Positions 52,801 to 62,000 of a stretch of 64,000 nt of DNA are shown here, one piece after another (within the stretch, counting starts at the first letter, position 1; the number at the start of each line of letters is the position of its first letter). A program made the translations under genes and the position numbers. Below the pieces are notes generated by a model. That model was not told the origin of the DNA. It searched no databases and worked only from the letters and a program-made list of their open reading frames with translations. This DNA is from Mycteria americana (Eukaryota > Chordata > Aves > Ciconiiformes > Ciconiidae): the NCBI RefSeq assembly GCF_035582795.1, contig NC_134366.1:136920756-136984755 (forward strand), read 5' to 3'.

Positions 52801-55800
52801 CAAGCAGCGATCGCTGCCCCCCCCAACCAGCTCCCCCCAGTTTATATACTGAGCATTACACCATATGGTATGGAATAGCCCTTTGGCCAGTTTGGGTCAG
52901 CTGTCCTGGCTATACTCCCTCCCAGCTTCTTGTGCACCTCCTCACTGGCAGACCATGGGAAGCTGAAAAGTACTTGACTAGTATAAGCACTGCTTAATAA
53001 CAACTAAATCATCAGTGTGTTATCAAATTATTCTCATACTAAATCCAAAACACAGCACTATACCAACTACTAGGAAGAAAATTAACTCTATCCCAGCCAA
53101 AACCAGGACACTCTGTTAATTTTCTCAGTAGAAATTTAAACTATGTTATTGTCTGCCTTGCTGTAAAGGGACTCTGCCAAAAACATGTAATGTGGAATTG
53201 AATTTGTTAATTCCCACCTGGGTGTTTACTTCTGATTCCAGTCCAGAGTCCAACTGACTACAGTAGCTGATTCAAATCTGTCATGTTGCCAAATGCAATG
53301 AGTAAGAAGGTATTTTATGACACGGAGCAGATTACTAAATAGTTATGTTGTGTGTATGTACAGCTGCAAATTTGAGTACAGCCAGAAAAAGTTTAATACC
53401 TCCCTGGGTGGATTCTTAAACAGTTGAAATAGGTGTGCATGTGGCCAGAAATTTTCTAAGTGCAGTCAAAGACTGATGTATCCTCTAGGCTGAGCAAAAA
53501 GTACTAGAACTATAGCAGTATTTTAAAACTGCCCTTCACATTTACTGTCCTTTTTTTCCCTCCCCCCTTTCCCTTTTACTTTATGATCTGAAGATACTGG
53601 GTTTATATCCCAGTTACTCCTCTACAGCAAAACCCAGGATAAACTCAGACTGCATGGCATAATCCCAATAGCATAAGACTTCATACAACACTCTGTCATA
53701 CCTTATTTATCAATTTCTCCCAGACATTCTCTACCACAGTACTGCCAGTCTTACTACCCGAATATCTGAGGTCCTCAAATGAGCTTGTTGGTTTCCTGTT
53801 CACTTAACCCCCTTTGAATGTTTCACTGAACTGCATGAGGATCACAGAAGGTATTTTTCCTGTAGCTATGTTGTGGTCTTACTCATCCTCAGTATGACAC
53901 TTGGACCTAACATAGTTCTGGTGTAATATCATTGAGGTTACGCAGAGAACAAATTTAGCTCAGCTTACTTTGAAAAGAAATCATATGGAGGAACCTGTGT
54001 CTTCTATCTGGACGTGTTTTTATTATTACTTTTAAATAAGTCCTGACCATTCATTGGAAGAGGGGAGAAGCAAACTATTCTGTAAGAAATATTGGTAGTC
54101 TTTCATTTTATGTTGATGCTTTCATTACTGTTCAGGAGATGTTTCAAAGATACCAGTTCCTCCTCTTCAGTTCTGCATTATCCTACACAAGTCAGCACAT
54201 ACTCAAATAGCATTAAGTTTAGGATTTACTTAACCCCTTGAACACTGCCCTGGCATCTGCTGTTTTTCTCAGCCTACATGCTCTAGTCCTCTCTTTGAAT
54301 GTGTAATTGAACAGAATAGTCAGTGGTTTCCATGTCCTCTAGATGTCAGCAAACTCAAGGCCTTGAAGTAAAGTTAGCATTTGGCAGACTGTCCATAAAA
54401 ATAAATACCACTGACGTTCATGCATTAGCTTCTTTCCTCCCAGCAGTTAGTCAGACCGAAAAGTGCTTCTCCCTGTTAGCACAGAGGGAAAGGAAGTTAA
54501 CCTCATGTGACAGTTAGTCTTTCTGGCAGCAGTTACCTGCTTCTCCTGATCTTGTTTTATTTCACCTTTTACAAACTATTCCAACTGTAAAATGAAGACT
54601 GATTCCTCTTTTTACTTCATGTTGCTTTTAGGGCAGTGACTGTTATGTATGGATATGTATTCAGCTGATATTATGATTAAATTAAGTCCAGAACAGGCTT
54701 CCTCCTCTCTCTCCACCCTACAGTCAAGGCATTATGTCTTATTTTAGGAGCTGACATCCGCACTGCCAGAATCAAAGATGCGGGGTTTATTTTGGCAGAC
54801 ACGCTCCGGAAATTCCTGTTTGATCTGAATGTTGATGATGGCTTAGCTGCAATTGGTTATTCTAAAGCAGACATCCCTGCATTAGTCAAAGGCACTCTGC
54901 CTCAGGTAAGACAGAAAGCAAAACAGTTTTTCTTGTCAAATAAAAAGAGCAGATTTTTGAAAAAACAGAAGTGTTTCTTTTCAAGCAGATGTTGTTTCTA
55001 ATCCTACATGAAAACAATTAAAATGGAGAAAATTATGGATAGTCAACGGTATTTTGTTTCTCTGCACAGTTTAGGTTTTTCTTTTCAGTGAGATGGAGTG
55101 CATGCTGCAGTCTGTTCTTCGCATGGATTCAGAAAGAATGGCTAGGTGCTTGGGTTGTTTTTTTTTTTTTAAGTCACATTTTTAAAAAAGAGGATGTTTT
55201 TCATAGACCTTTGATCTTTGTAGAAGATACTGCTTTTTCATAACTATCTCTGTTAATTATGTATGCAGGATGGGTTATAGATAAAGCCTTAATAGCAAGT
55301 GCTATCTGGTAGGAATGATCAAGCTCACTTTGCATTAAACTTTTCCATATTGAGAAGTTGCACTTTTCTTCCCAGATGGCTTTTTTGTTCCATTGACCCC
55401 CATCAGAATTTGAAATAAGGTCCCCTGGGATGATATAGATTAAACTTGTAATACCCTTTATTGTTTCAGTGCTCACAAAGACTGCAAAAAGCAACACACC
55501 ACTCCAAAAGCAAAATCCAGTGCCTTCCTTATAAAAAGACAGTTTGATTCATATGCTATGGACTGTTCTGTCCACTTAGGATTTATTTCCACCAAGTAGC
55601 AAGGGAAATAAACACCACGGAGAAAATGAAAATTTTGTAGGCTGAAAGGTTATTCACTTTTTACAGCAGTACCTCTTACCATGTCTAGTTCTTCTCATTC
55701 ATAAATCTCAGAGCAACTTATAACAGAGGGTAAATAGTAATATTCCTATCTTATACCTGAGAAAATGACACAAAGGTGCAACTATTTAGGATCACACACA

Positions 55801-58716
55801 ACAGAACTAAGAAGAAGAAAACTAAGGTCTCTGAGTGCCCACGAAATAGGTTATGCATGTAAATTGTCATGGGGCGTTTTGGAGGTTTGTTTTGATAAAT
55901 ATGTTCCTTTAAAACAATTGGGTTTGGGTCATAACAAGCACAGCATCTCATGGAAGGCGTGTTTTGCATAGCTGGGGGGGAAGGCTCTCCACCAAAAGAT
56001 GTTGAAGGGGTTTTTTGTTTGTTTGTTAGCTTAGCTCAAATTGACTTTTAATTCATTTACTGTTGTCTCACGGCATTGGTGATTAATTGTACTGTGCAAA
56101 ATGAGATGACCTAATCGTTTCTCAAACCTCATTTTTGTATGAGAGATGTAGCATGATGAAAATGTATTAGTGTTCCTTAATAGTCCATTATTACCCACAG
56201 AGGTAGTCCATACAGTTTAATCTTTGGTATATTTTTTCTTTTCATCTTGCAGTAGGTTTTCTTTGGAATACAGCACTGACCCATTCATGTCAGCAAGGCA
56301 GTGTGGTGCGGTGGTGATAGCACTAATAAGTGTGCAGGGTGTATTGTGAAGTGCAGGCTGCAGGAAAACAAAACTGATCTACTGTAACTGCTGGGATTTG
56401 GGGTGGGAACTCTACTGGGACAAACATTTATACTTGACATTAAAACAGAATTTTGTTTTCCTTTCTAAATGAGTCTGTTGAGATTGATCCTATTTACAGA
56501 CAGCAGTGAGTCTAGCAAAGAACATGCTGTCCCAAGGTCTAAGGTGGCCGGCCCTGTGATGATGTTTGAGGGGAGATGGGGAGGACTGAAAATGAGAGAC
56601 AGTGGAAGGGCTGTTCTCTAGCCCACCCACCCCCTGCAGACATCCCAGAGGCAGCTACGGTGGGGCTGAACCACTGATGAGCCCAGAGTTGCTCATTTTT
56701 GGCACTATACCAGAACACACTGAGTCAGACTGGGCGAGCTGGGGCCTTGCTGTCTGGGCACCAGCAAATACCAGCAGGCTTGTGTAGAGGGAGTGCTGGT
56801 GCCTCTGTGTCGAGGCATACAGGAGGAGCATCCATTTGCAGCCTGTCGATATAGCTGGGAAATGCTGCGGTCTGTCAGGGTGATCATCTCCTGTCACCCC
56901 ACGTGACTTTACAGATAACTCTGTCCATCACAGTGCACAGGGCTGCAAAGCTGTAATTTGGCTCAGAGTGTCCTAATATAAGCCTGGTGAATTTACTGAG
57001 TACTTGAGCACTGAGTTATTATATTTTGCATATTGTGAGTCTGAAAAAAACAACTTACTTTTGCCGTAGTGCTGTTTGAATTTTCCATTTGGTTTCAAAA
57101 CCGCGTAGAAGAACCGTAGCCTGTTCTTTGGCTGGATCTGTGTGCATAACAGCGCTGGTCAGGGATGGGGAAAGAGGTATCATTTGATTGCTACTGCTTC
57201 ACCAGCAAAGCTTCTTGGGTAGGTTAAAGTTATGCACACAAAGCTGCACTTTTCAGACTCATTGCAAGCCATGCTAACCATGCTGAGTGTGATTTTGAAC
57301 TGTGAATATCTCACAGCTGACTTCCTCACTATGCTAGACAAATATTTCACATGTTAAGTTCACGGTGCAGTGGCCTCTCTTGCTGTGTAACCATATCCAT
57401 CCTGTCCACAAATCACAGCCCCGTGGGCTGAGAGGGAAGTGGAGCAGCTGCAGCACTGCACTGCAGCATCGCGCTGCGGCAGCGGTGTGTGCTCTGCTCG
57501 GGAGAGCGTCTGAGCTCAGCCTCCGCCCGAGGCAGGGGGCTGGAGGAGCCCCTTCCCCAGCATCCCCCTTGGTGCGTGAGGCAAGGCCTCCAGCAAATGA
57601 CACCCACTGTCTCACGTGTGAAAAAGGGGGGAAAAAATTTAGAGCTTTTACTGGGACAGCCTCTTCCACAAGGAAGATGCTGAAACAGGTTGTAGCAGAA
57701 GAAACTCCCATCTTGGCTAAAACGCACCGCATTCATCTAAAGATAAGGTGTTCCTAGTGTAGGCCTGGCCTCTGTCTTTGCAGATGTTTGTAACTCTCCC
57801 CAATCTTTCAGTAAATATTAAAATCATTGATTGTTGAAAGCATAAAAGTACTAATCGTAACCAGTAGGAGTACATTAATGTTAGGCCCTTTCAGCTGAGT
57901 GTTTCTGCAGTAAGTGAATACCTACAGTAATACAGCTCCTCAGCCTCAGTAGCGTGGGGCTTTTCTGAATTGCCATCCCTGCCTTTGCGGTTATTTTGTC
58001 AAGCAGAGCAGTGAACCATAAACCTGAGTTTCATTTCAGTCGGTGGGACGTCAGCACCCGAAAATTCTGTTGAATCACTGTCCAAATGAAGACCAACCAC
58101 AACTATTTTGTATTCTGATTCCAAAGTGTCAGGCTATTTAGTAAGCAGTTTCACTACCATCCCTTGCTGGGTCTCTTTTTTTTGGAGTCTGAGTTGCAAG
58201 CACTGTTTACTCTCCCCATCTATGGCAGTTCCTGGGCTTTGAGAGATGTTGTGTTTTGAAAATCTTGGTCCCTAAAAATTGATCTCCTAGTTCCAATGCT
58301 GGCAAGTGAATTTTAAAATGGACTGTATTCCCAAGATACTACCCACCCCTGTTCTGACATCTGTGGCTGATAAGACCCGTGTTTGAAGTACTTGACTTTG
58401 CAACTGAACTGCATTTTAATCTTGCTTCTGCGTATTTAATTATAGGCAATTTAATATATTCTTGAAAGTACTGTACAGTTGATGATGCTTCAACCTTAAT
58501 GACTTGATTACTTATTTGCAAAACCTTGTTATTCTTTGTGAAGGACGTTAGTACAAAGGCACATAGTTCAGCTACTGTTTGATTAATTTCATTGACAACC
58601 TTCTGCAATCCAGTTTTTCTTTAATCTTGCAGGAGAGAGTGACTAAACTATCACCACGTCCCCAAACAGAAGAAGACTTATCTGCCCTCTTTGAGGCTTC
58701 CATGAAGCTTTATTAG
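40457..58716 (+). CDS. ADHFE1: Hydroxyacid-oxoacid transhydrogenase, whole gene (14 coding exons)
   Basis: The enzyme is a mitochondrial iron-type (group III) alcohol dehydrogenase relative. It oxidises 4-hydroxybutyrate to succinic semialdehyde while reducing 2-oxoglutarate to D-2-hydroxyglutarate, with a bound nicotinamide cofactor. The joined exons are 40457-40512, 40992-41029, 43317-43360, 43516-43569, 44814-44968, 45135-45331, 45739-45816, 46961-47066, 48313-48465, 49620-49718, 50651-50729, 50871-50967, 54748-54905 and 58633-58716. They total 1398 bases, or 465 residues plus stop, against 467 in human. All introns begin GT and end AG, and phases match throughout. The first 31 residues are Arg-rich with few acids, fitting a mitochondrial presequence. 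GGGS at 136-139 and GTGSETTG at 187-194 form the nucleotide-binding region. The expected metal ligands are Asp240, His244, His328 and His355. No frameshift or early stop was seen, so the gene looks intact. Confidence 0.97.
40992..41029 (+). CDS. ADHFE1: ADHFE1 coding exon 2
   Basis: Only 38 bases, residues 19-31. It was found by the CxCPxHxHTYSQ pattern shared with human. It is preceded by a T-rich tract and tag, and the donor is aag|gtaaga. Confidence 0.9.
41725..41850 (+). repeat. Possible ancient L3/MIR-like repeat in ADHFE1 intron 2
   Basis: The sequence 'accattttacacatagaaa', then 'cttgttttgcccaagacc' and 'gctgagaaatagaacctcatt' follow the order of a very old amniote repeat tail (ccattttacagatgagg, cttgcccaaggtcac, gcagagctgggattagaac). 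The family (CR1-L3, L2 or MIR) cannot be decided by eye. Confidence 0.45.
43317..43360 (+). CDS. ADHFE1: ADHFE1 coding exon 3
   Basis: 44 bases, residues 32-46, ending in NTDYAFE, which matches the human TTDYAFE. The first half of the exon is poorly conserved and one residue shorter than human. Acceptor ttccag, donor gag|gtagat, phase 0 at the end. Confidence 0.9.
43516..43569 (+). CDS. ADHFE1: ADHFE1 coding exon 4
   Basis: 54 bases, residues 47-64 ([18 protein letters not shown]), almost identical to human. The exon is phase 0 at both ends and opens with an in-frame ATG. The acceptor follows a T-run (ttttttttttgtag) and the donor is atg|gtaagc. Confidence 0.95.
44814..44968 (+). CDS. ADHFE1: ADHFE1 coding exon 5
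   Basis: Residues 65-115 plus two bases. Contains CLMTDKNLS and [10 protein letters not shown], the start of the N-terminal nucleotide-binding domain. Acceptor attgtag, donor aaag|gtacta. Confidence 0.95.
45135..45331 (+). CDS. ADHFE1: ADHFE1 coding exon 6
   Basis: The longest coding exon, residues 116-181. Carries the AYVAVGGGS glycine motif (GGGS at 136-139) that contacts the nucleotide diphosphate, followed by [10 protein letters not shown] and PIGKGKPV. Acceptor ttccaag, donor gcag|gtaaag. Confidence 0.96.
45739..45816 (+). CDS. ADHFE1: ADHFE1 coding exon 7
   Basis: Residues 182-207 plus one base. Contains [13 protein letters not shown], the second cofactor-binding signature of iron-type alcohol dehydrogenases; human has Ser in place of the Ala after TT. 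Acceptor ttttaag, donor ccg|gtgaga. Confidence 0.95.
46961..47066 (+). CDS. ADHFE1: ADHFE1 coding exon 8
   Basis: Residues 208-242 plus two bases. Contains [13 protein letters not shown] and NSGFDVL; the Asp (240) is the first metal ligand. Acceptor attgcag, donor ttg|gtgagt. Confidence 0.95.
48313..48465 (+). CDS. ADHFE1: ADHFE1 coding exon 9
   Basis: Residues 243-293 plus two bases. Begins CHALESYT; His244 is the second metal ligand. [12 protein letters not shown] and LRIVAKYLK are near identical to human. Acceptor cttttag, donor aaag|gtaata. Confidence 0.95.
49620..49718 (+). CDS. ADHFE1: ADHFE1 coding exon 10
   Basis: Residues 294-326 plus two bases. Contains [19 protein letters not shown], conserved helix sequence just ahead of the third metal ligand. 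Acceptor gtgcacag, donor ctctg|gtgagt. Confidence 0.95.
50651..50729 (+). CDS. ADHFE1: ADHFE1 coding exon 11
   Basis: Residues 327-353. [12 protein letters not shown] carries His328, the third metal ligand. The exon ends in phase 0 after DHSLV. Acceptor ttccag, donor gtg|gtaaaa. Confidence 0.95.
50871..50967 (+). CDS. ADHFE1: ADHFE1 coding exon 12
   Basis: Residues 354-385 plus one base. Starts [14 protein letters not shown] with His355, the fourth metal ligand. Intron 11, just before it, is only 141 bases. Acceptor tccccag, donor ctag|gtagga. Confidence 0.95.
52515..53110 (-). mobile_element. Solo LTR of an avian endogenous retrovirus, intact ends and target duplication
   Basis: On the + strand the element runs from 'tgtcatggtttaatcccag' to 'agccaaaaccaggaca', so on its own strand it begins TGTCCTGG and ends CATGACA, proper TG...CA retroviral ends. 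It is flanked by a perfect 5-base duplication, ctctg, at 52510-52514 and 53111-53115. On the minus strand a TATATAAA box lies at 52841-52848 and an ATTAAA signal at 52683-52688. A long C-run (52581-52615, G on the sense strand) lies near its 3' end. A 5-base duplication fits ERV-L-like and some other classes; the exact family needs a repeat library. It sits antisense in ADHFE1 intron 12 and is well away from both splice sites, so it is probably tolerated. No viral genes are present. Confidence 0.94.
52695..52730. repeat. AAT trinucleotide microsatellite inside the LTR
   Basis: A run of about six 'aat' units (aatagtaataataataataataatgtt) lies between the TATA box and polyadenylation signal of the LTR. 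The corresponding part of the older LTR at 3080-3623 is a T-run instead, so the tract is probably variable between copies. Confidence 0.8.
54748..54905 (+). CDS. ADHFE1: ADHFE1 coding exon 13
   Basis: Residues 386-438. Contains [20 protein letters not shown] and [16 protein letters not shown] in the C-terminal helical domain, nearly identical to human. Acceptor attttag, donor cag|gtaaga. It follows the 3.8-kb intron 12. Confidence 0.96.
55690..55825 (+). repeat. Possible ancient L3/MIR-like repeat in ADHFE1 intron 13
   Basis: The order 'aatctcagagcaacttataac', 'gagggtaaatagtaatattcc', 'acctgagaaaatgacac' and 'aggatcacacac', in segments, matches the usual plan of old amniote repeats (ctcaaagcactttac, gaggtaaatattatccc, gatgaggaaactgaggcac, aggtcacacag). 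It is well diverged but covers the expected order, making this the best of the ancient fragments here. Confidence 0.5.
58633..58716 (+). CDS. ADHFE1: ADHFE1 coding exon 14 (last) and stop
   Basis: Residues 439-465 and a TAG stop. The end FEASMKLY matches the human C-terminus exactly. Acceptor cttgcag, after the 3.7-kb intron 13. Confidence 0.96.
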   Translation, partial: ERVTKLSPRPQTEEDLSALFEASMKLY

Positions 58717-59095
58717 CTTAAACGTTTTGTTCCGAAAAGTGTGCTCTCTTCTAACACAAAGGTAATTTCTTGTAGATATGGGGCTGAATTTGTTTAGAGA
58801 GTGGAAGAACTTGTGTGTCTTTGACTTCCATTCCATTGTACACTGCCCAAAGGTCAGGTAATTCATCTTTAACTAAATAGTGCTCTGAAGTGGGGGCTTG
58901 ACTGTGGGTTTTTTTCTTGCTCAGTAGTCAGTGGTATTAACTTGCATAAAAGTTGGAGCAGATTTCTCACTTTACTAAGGCTTTGTTGTGCTTTAGAGGT
59001 GGTCGTCAAACGTGGAAAAATTTTTAAGGGATATTCCAAAATATTTTACAAATTATGGTTTTTATTAAAATTGCCTGTGATTTTGTTTTAAAAAG
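58717..59095 (+). other. ADHFE1: Likely ADHFE1 3' UTR with candidate polyadenylation signal
   Basis: ATTAAA at 59064-59069 is the first common polyadenylation hexamer after the stop (about 350 bases) and is followed by a GT-rich stretch (gcctgtgattttgtttt). Other candidates further on include ATTAAA at 59636 and AATAAA at 61641 and 62462. Transcript data would be needed to choose among them. Confidence 0.4.
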
Positions 59096-62000
59096 TCATG
59101 CTATTTAAGAAATAATTGGGGGCATTTTTAAATAGGGAAGGGGAGTTACCTTGCAGAAAATGTCAGCTTGCTGTATTCTGTTCCCCTGCATCATCTTTTT
59201 ACTGTCTGGCTTCGCTAAGAGGGCTATGGAACTGGGCTACTTTTTGTTGTTCGGTTAAGAAAAAGCCTACACACTTTATACATATTTGGAAAAGGCTTCC
59301 TGAAAGTTTGCTTTGGGTTAAAATTTTGACATGTATTGTCAGATATTTATCTTTCCTTTTAAGATCTATATGAAGCGTTCATAGGAGGAGCAAAACCAGA
59401 GTAAAGCATGGTCACACGCTCAACAGGAACCACGTAACAGCAAGACATCATCCATCACGGTCATTTTGTCTCTGTGGGGGCAACAGCTCCCTTTTCCTGC
59501 TGCATTCTGTGGAAAGAAGCTATCAACTGTATCTTGCTTCTCTGTGAAGCAATTGCTTCTGCTGAGCTCCTGCAGGTGCCGTCACTCAGAGCACGGCCAC
59601 CAGCTTAAGGAAGTGGCAGCGTGCTGTGGTTCAATATTAAAAAGTGGTGGTGTAGCATATGGCTGCACAGTGCCCCGCTGGGAGCACTGGTTAAACGTGG
59701 GAATGAGTGTGCACGTTCGGAGCAGTTAACCAGCTGGTTGACTGTCAACTGAGAAAGGGAAGTGGGAAAGGGAGAAATGAAACTAAAATTTTAATACTAT
59801 TTTTCTTTTTTTAAAAAGTGCACATGGTTGTGTGTACAGTTCATTTAAATCAGATTCTGCTTCATGTTGGGCCCTTTCAGCATCTGATTCATGCAGCTAC
59901 CACAGCGCAAGACAAATGCGAGAAGAACCCCGTAACCTCTGGTGTGCTTATTTCTCTCTGCTAGAGAGGGAGCACTTTTCAGTCACCCTGTTGAAGGAGA
60001 AGGCTCTATACTTACACCTTTGCATTCTTCTCTTTGTCTGATAAAGCTAATGCTATCCTAGAATCCGAGGACAGATGTGTACTGGATATTGATGTTGGAT
60101 CTGTTTTAGTGCTCAGTTTAAATAGGTGGATGGGTACTGGTTGAAGACTGGAGATTTTCTTTTTAACCACCGAACGGGTTTAGTGGCCATAGGGACTGTA
60201 CTGCCAGTATGCCTCAGCCTGTGCTGGGACACACATTTGATTTCCATGTCCTTCTGAATCTTGCCCTCTGCTGAAATTGCCTGCAAGAACCTCTGTCACG
60301 AAGGCTGATGTTGTAATAGCAAGGGGCGAGAGATTCACTTTATTGTATTGTGCAAAGCTGCCATGTTTGGAAAAAAAAACTTTGTCAAACCCTTTGTACA
60401 TAATCTTTTGGCCTGTTTCATCTTTCCACTCCTGTCTTTCTGCAGGCTGTGGTAGCAGTACAGAGTCCTGAAGAGAGAATCTTTTTTCCGGGAGTCTAAT
60501 TCATGGCAGCCATGCTGTGTTTGGGGAGAATATACTTTCTGGGGAACTGAACAGCACATGGGTTTCATCACTGCAGCAGAGCACTTTGATGGGCTAGTTA
60601 GGAATGTAGGGTATTTCCTTCCAGCACACTTTTTATTTTGCCGGTATGGCAGTTAGCAGGCTGCATTTTCAACTGACAGAACCTTGCACTTCCTATACCA
60701 GGTAACCCAGAGCTCTTGCTAGTTTTTAAATTAAGCCTCACACCCCCCTCTGATATAGTAGGTTTTATCCATATTTTATAGATGAGACAAAGAGAAAATT
60801 TGATGTAATGCCTAACCCAACATAAGCAGATGGTGCTGTAAGAAGGGCCGTTTCTGTTTCCCACACCCCTTTGGCAGCATCACGGTCTTCAACTGGCTTA
60901 AACTGGTTGTGAAATCCCACTTATGGACATCAGCTACGCAAGTGTTCTCCCACCACCAATTATTAGTTACTAGTGGAAATTTTCTGAGGAAAAATCAAGG
61001 GAGCTCAAGCTGCCCCACAGTGCTGTCTTTCCAATAGTGATGGTGTGACAGGGAGTCATGCCCTGGCTACCGGGCAGTGGTAGTTTTATTCACAACTGAA
61101 GAGGTACCGGCATTCCTCATGTATTATCTTACTAAATTACTCTGTACTGGGAAAACCTAGTTGGTCAGATATCTCTGTATCTTTGAACATGCCTATTTTG
61201 TGCCCATGTGCCTGGCATTTGTATGGGGAGCTGGGGTGAAATTGTAATTGTGAGTGGCCAGCGGTGGTTGGGCACGTGTGTGAAATCTAGGCAGCTTGTT
61301 CTTGTGGCTCCTGCTACTGCTCTGTTACTCAAGCCCTCCATAACATATCTGTTACTGCCTTTAGATGACACTGGAATGCAAATAACCAATAATACTGTAC
61401 TTGCTATAAACACAAGCTTGTCTGAAAGTGTTTGAGAGCAGTGTTTAACTCTGTCATGTTAACCTCAATCTTGTAAAGTAACTATGAACCAAAACCACTG
61501 AGAGAAAGTAGGCTTTCACTAGCTTCCCAGAGCACGATGACTCTTCCTGCAACAACGTTTGCTGGGTGAGCTTGGTGCTGTGCAGGCAAAATCATTGTAT
61601 CGTGGGTGACAACTGAGAGCAATGTTAGAGGCGTTCCAGAAATAAAAGCATCTGACCTGCTGCACGGTATTTCTGTGAACATTTCAGATGCTTTCTGCAC
61701 ACCTTACTCTGCGTAATCAGTACATAGTTGTAAGTATTATTACATATTTCATGACAACACTACCAATCCTTGTATGTCATACTTCTTAGCAGTAGGGCTT
61801 GATTGAGTCCCTCCCTCTTCCTTGTGGAGTCAGAGACTTACTTTCTGTCTTAAACAGCTATAAGCATATAAAAGGATTTGTCAGTTTTTACATAAAAAAG
61901 AACGAATGCTCAGTCTATCTAGTTTTTTAATAGGTTTTAAGGTAGCTTAAATGGCAGCTATTCAGTCATGACAGAAGAATGGTTTGAGAGACCCTAGCAA

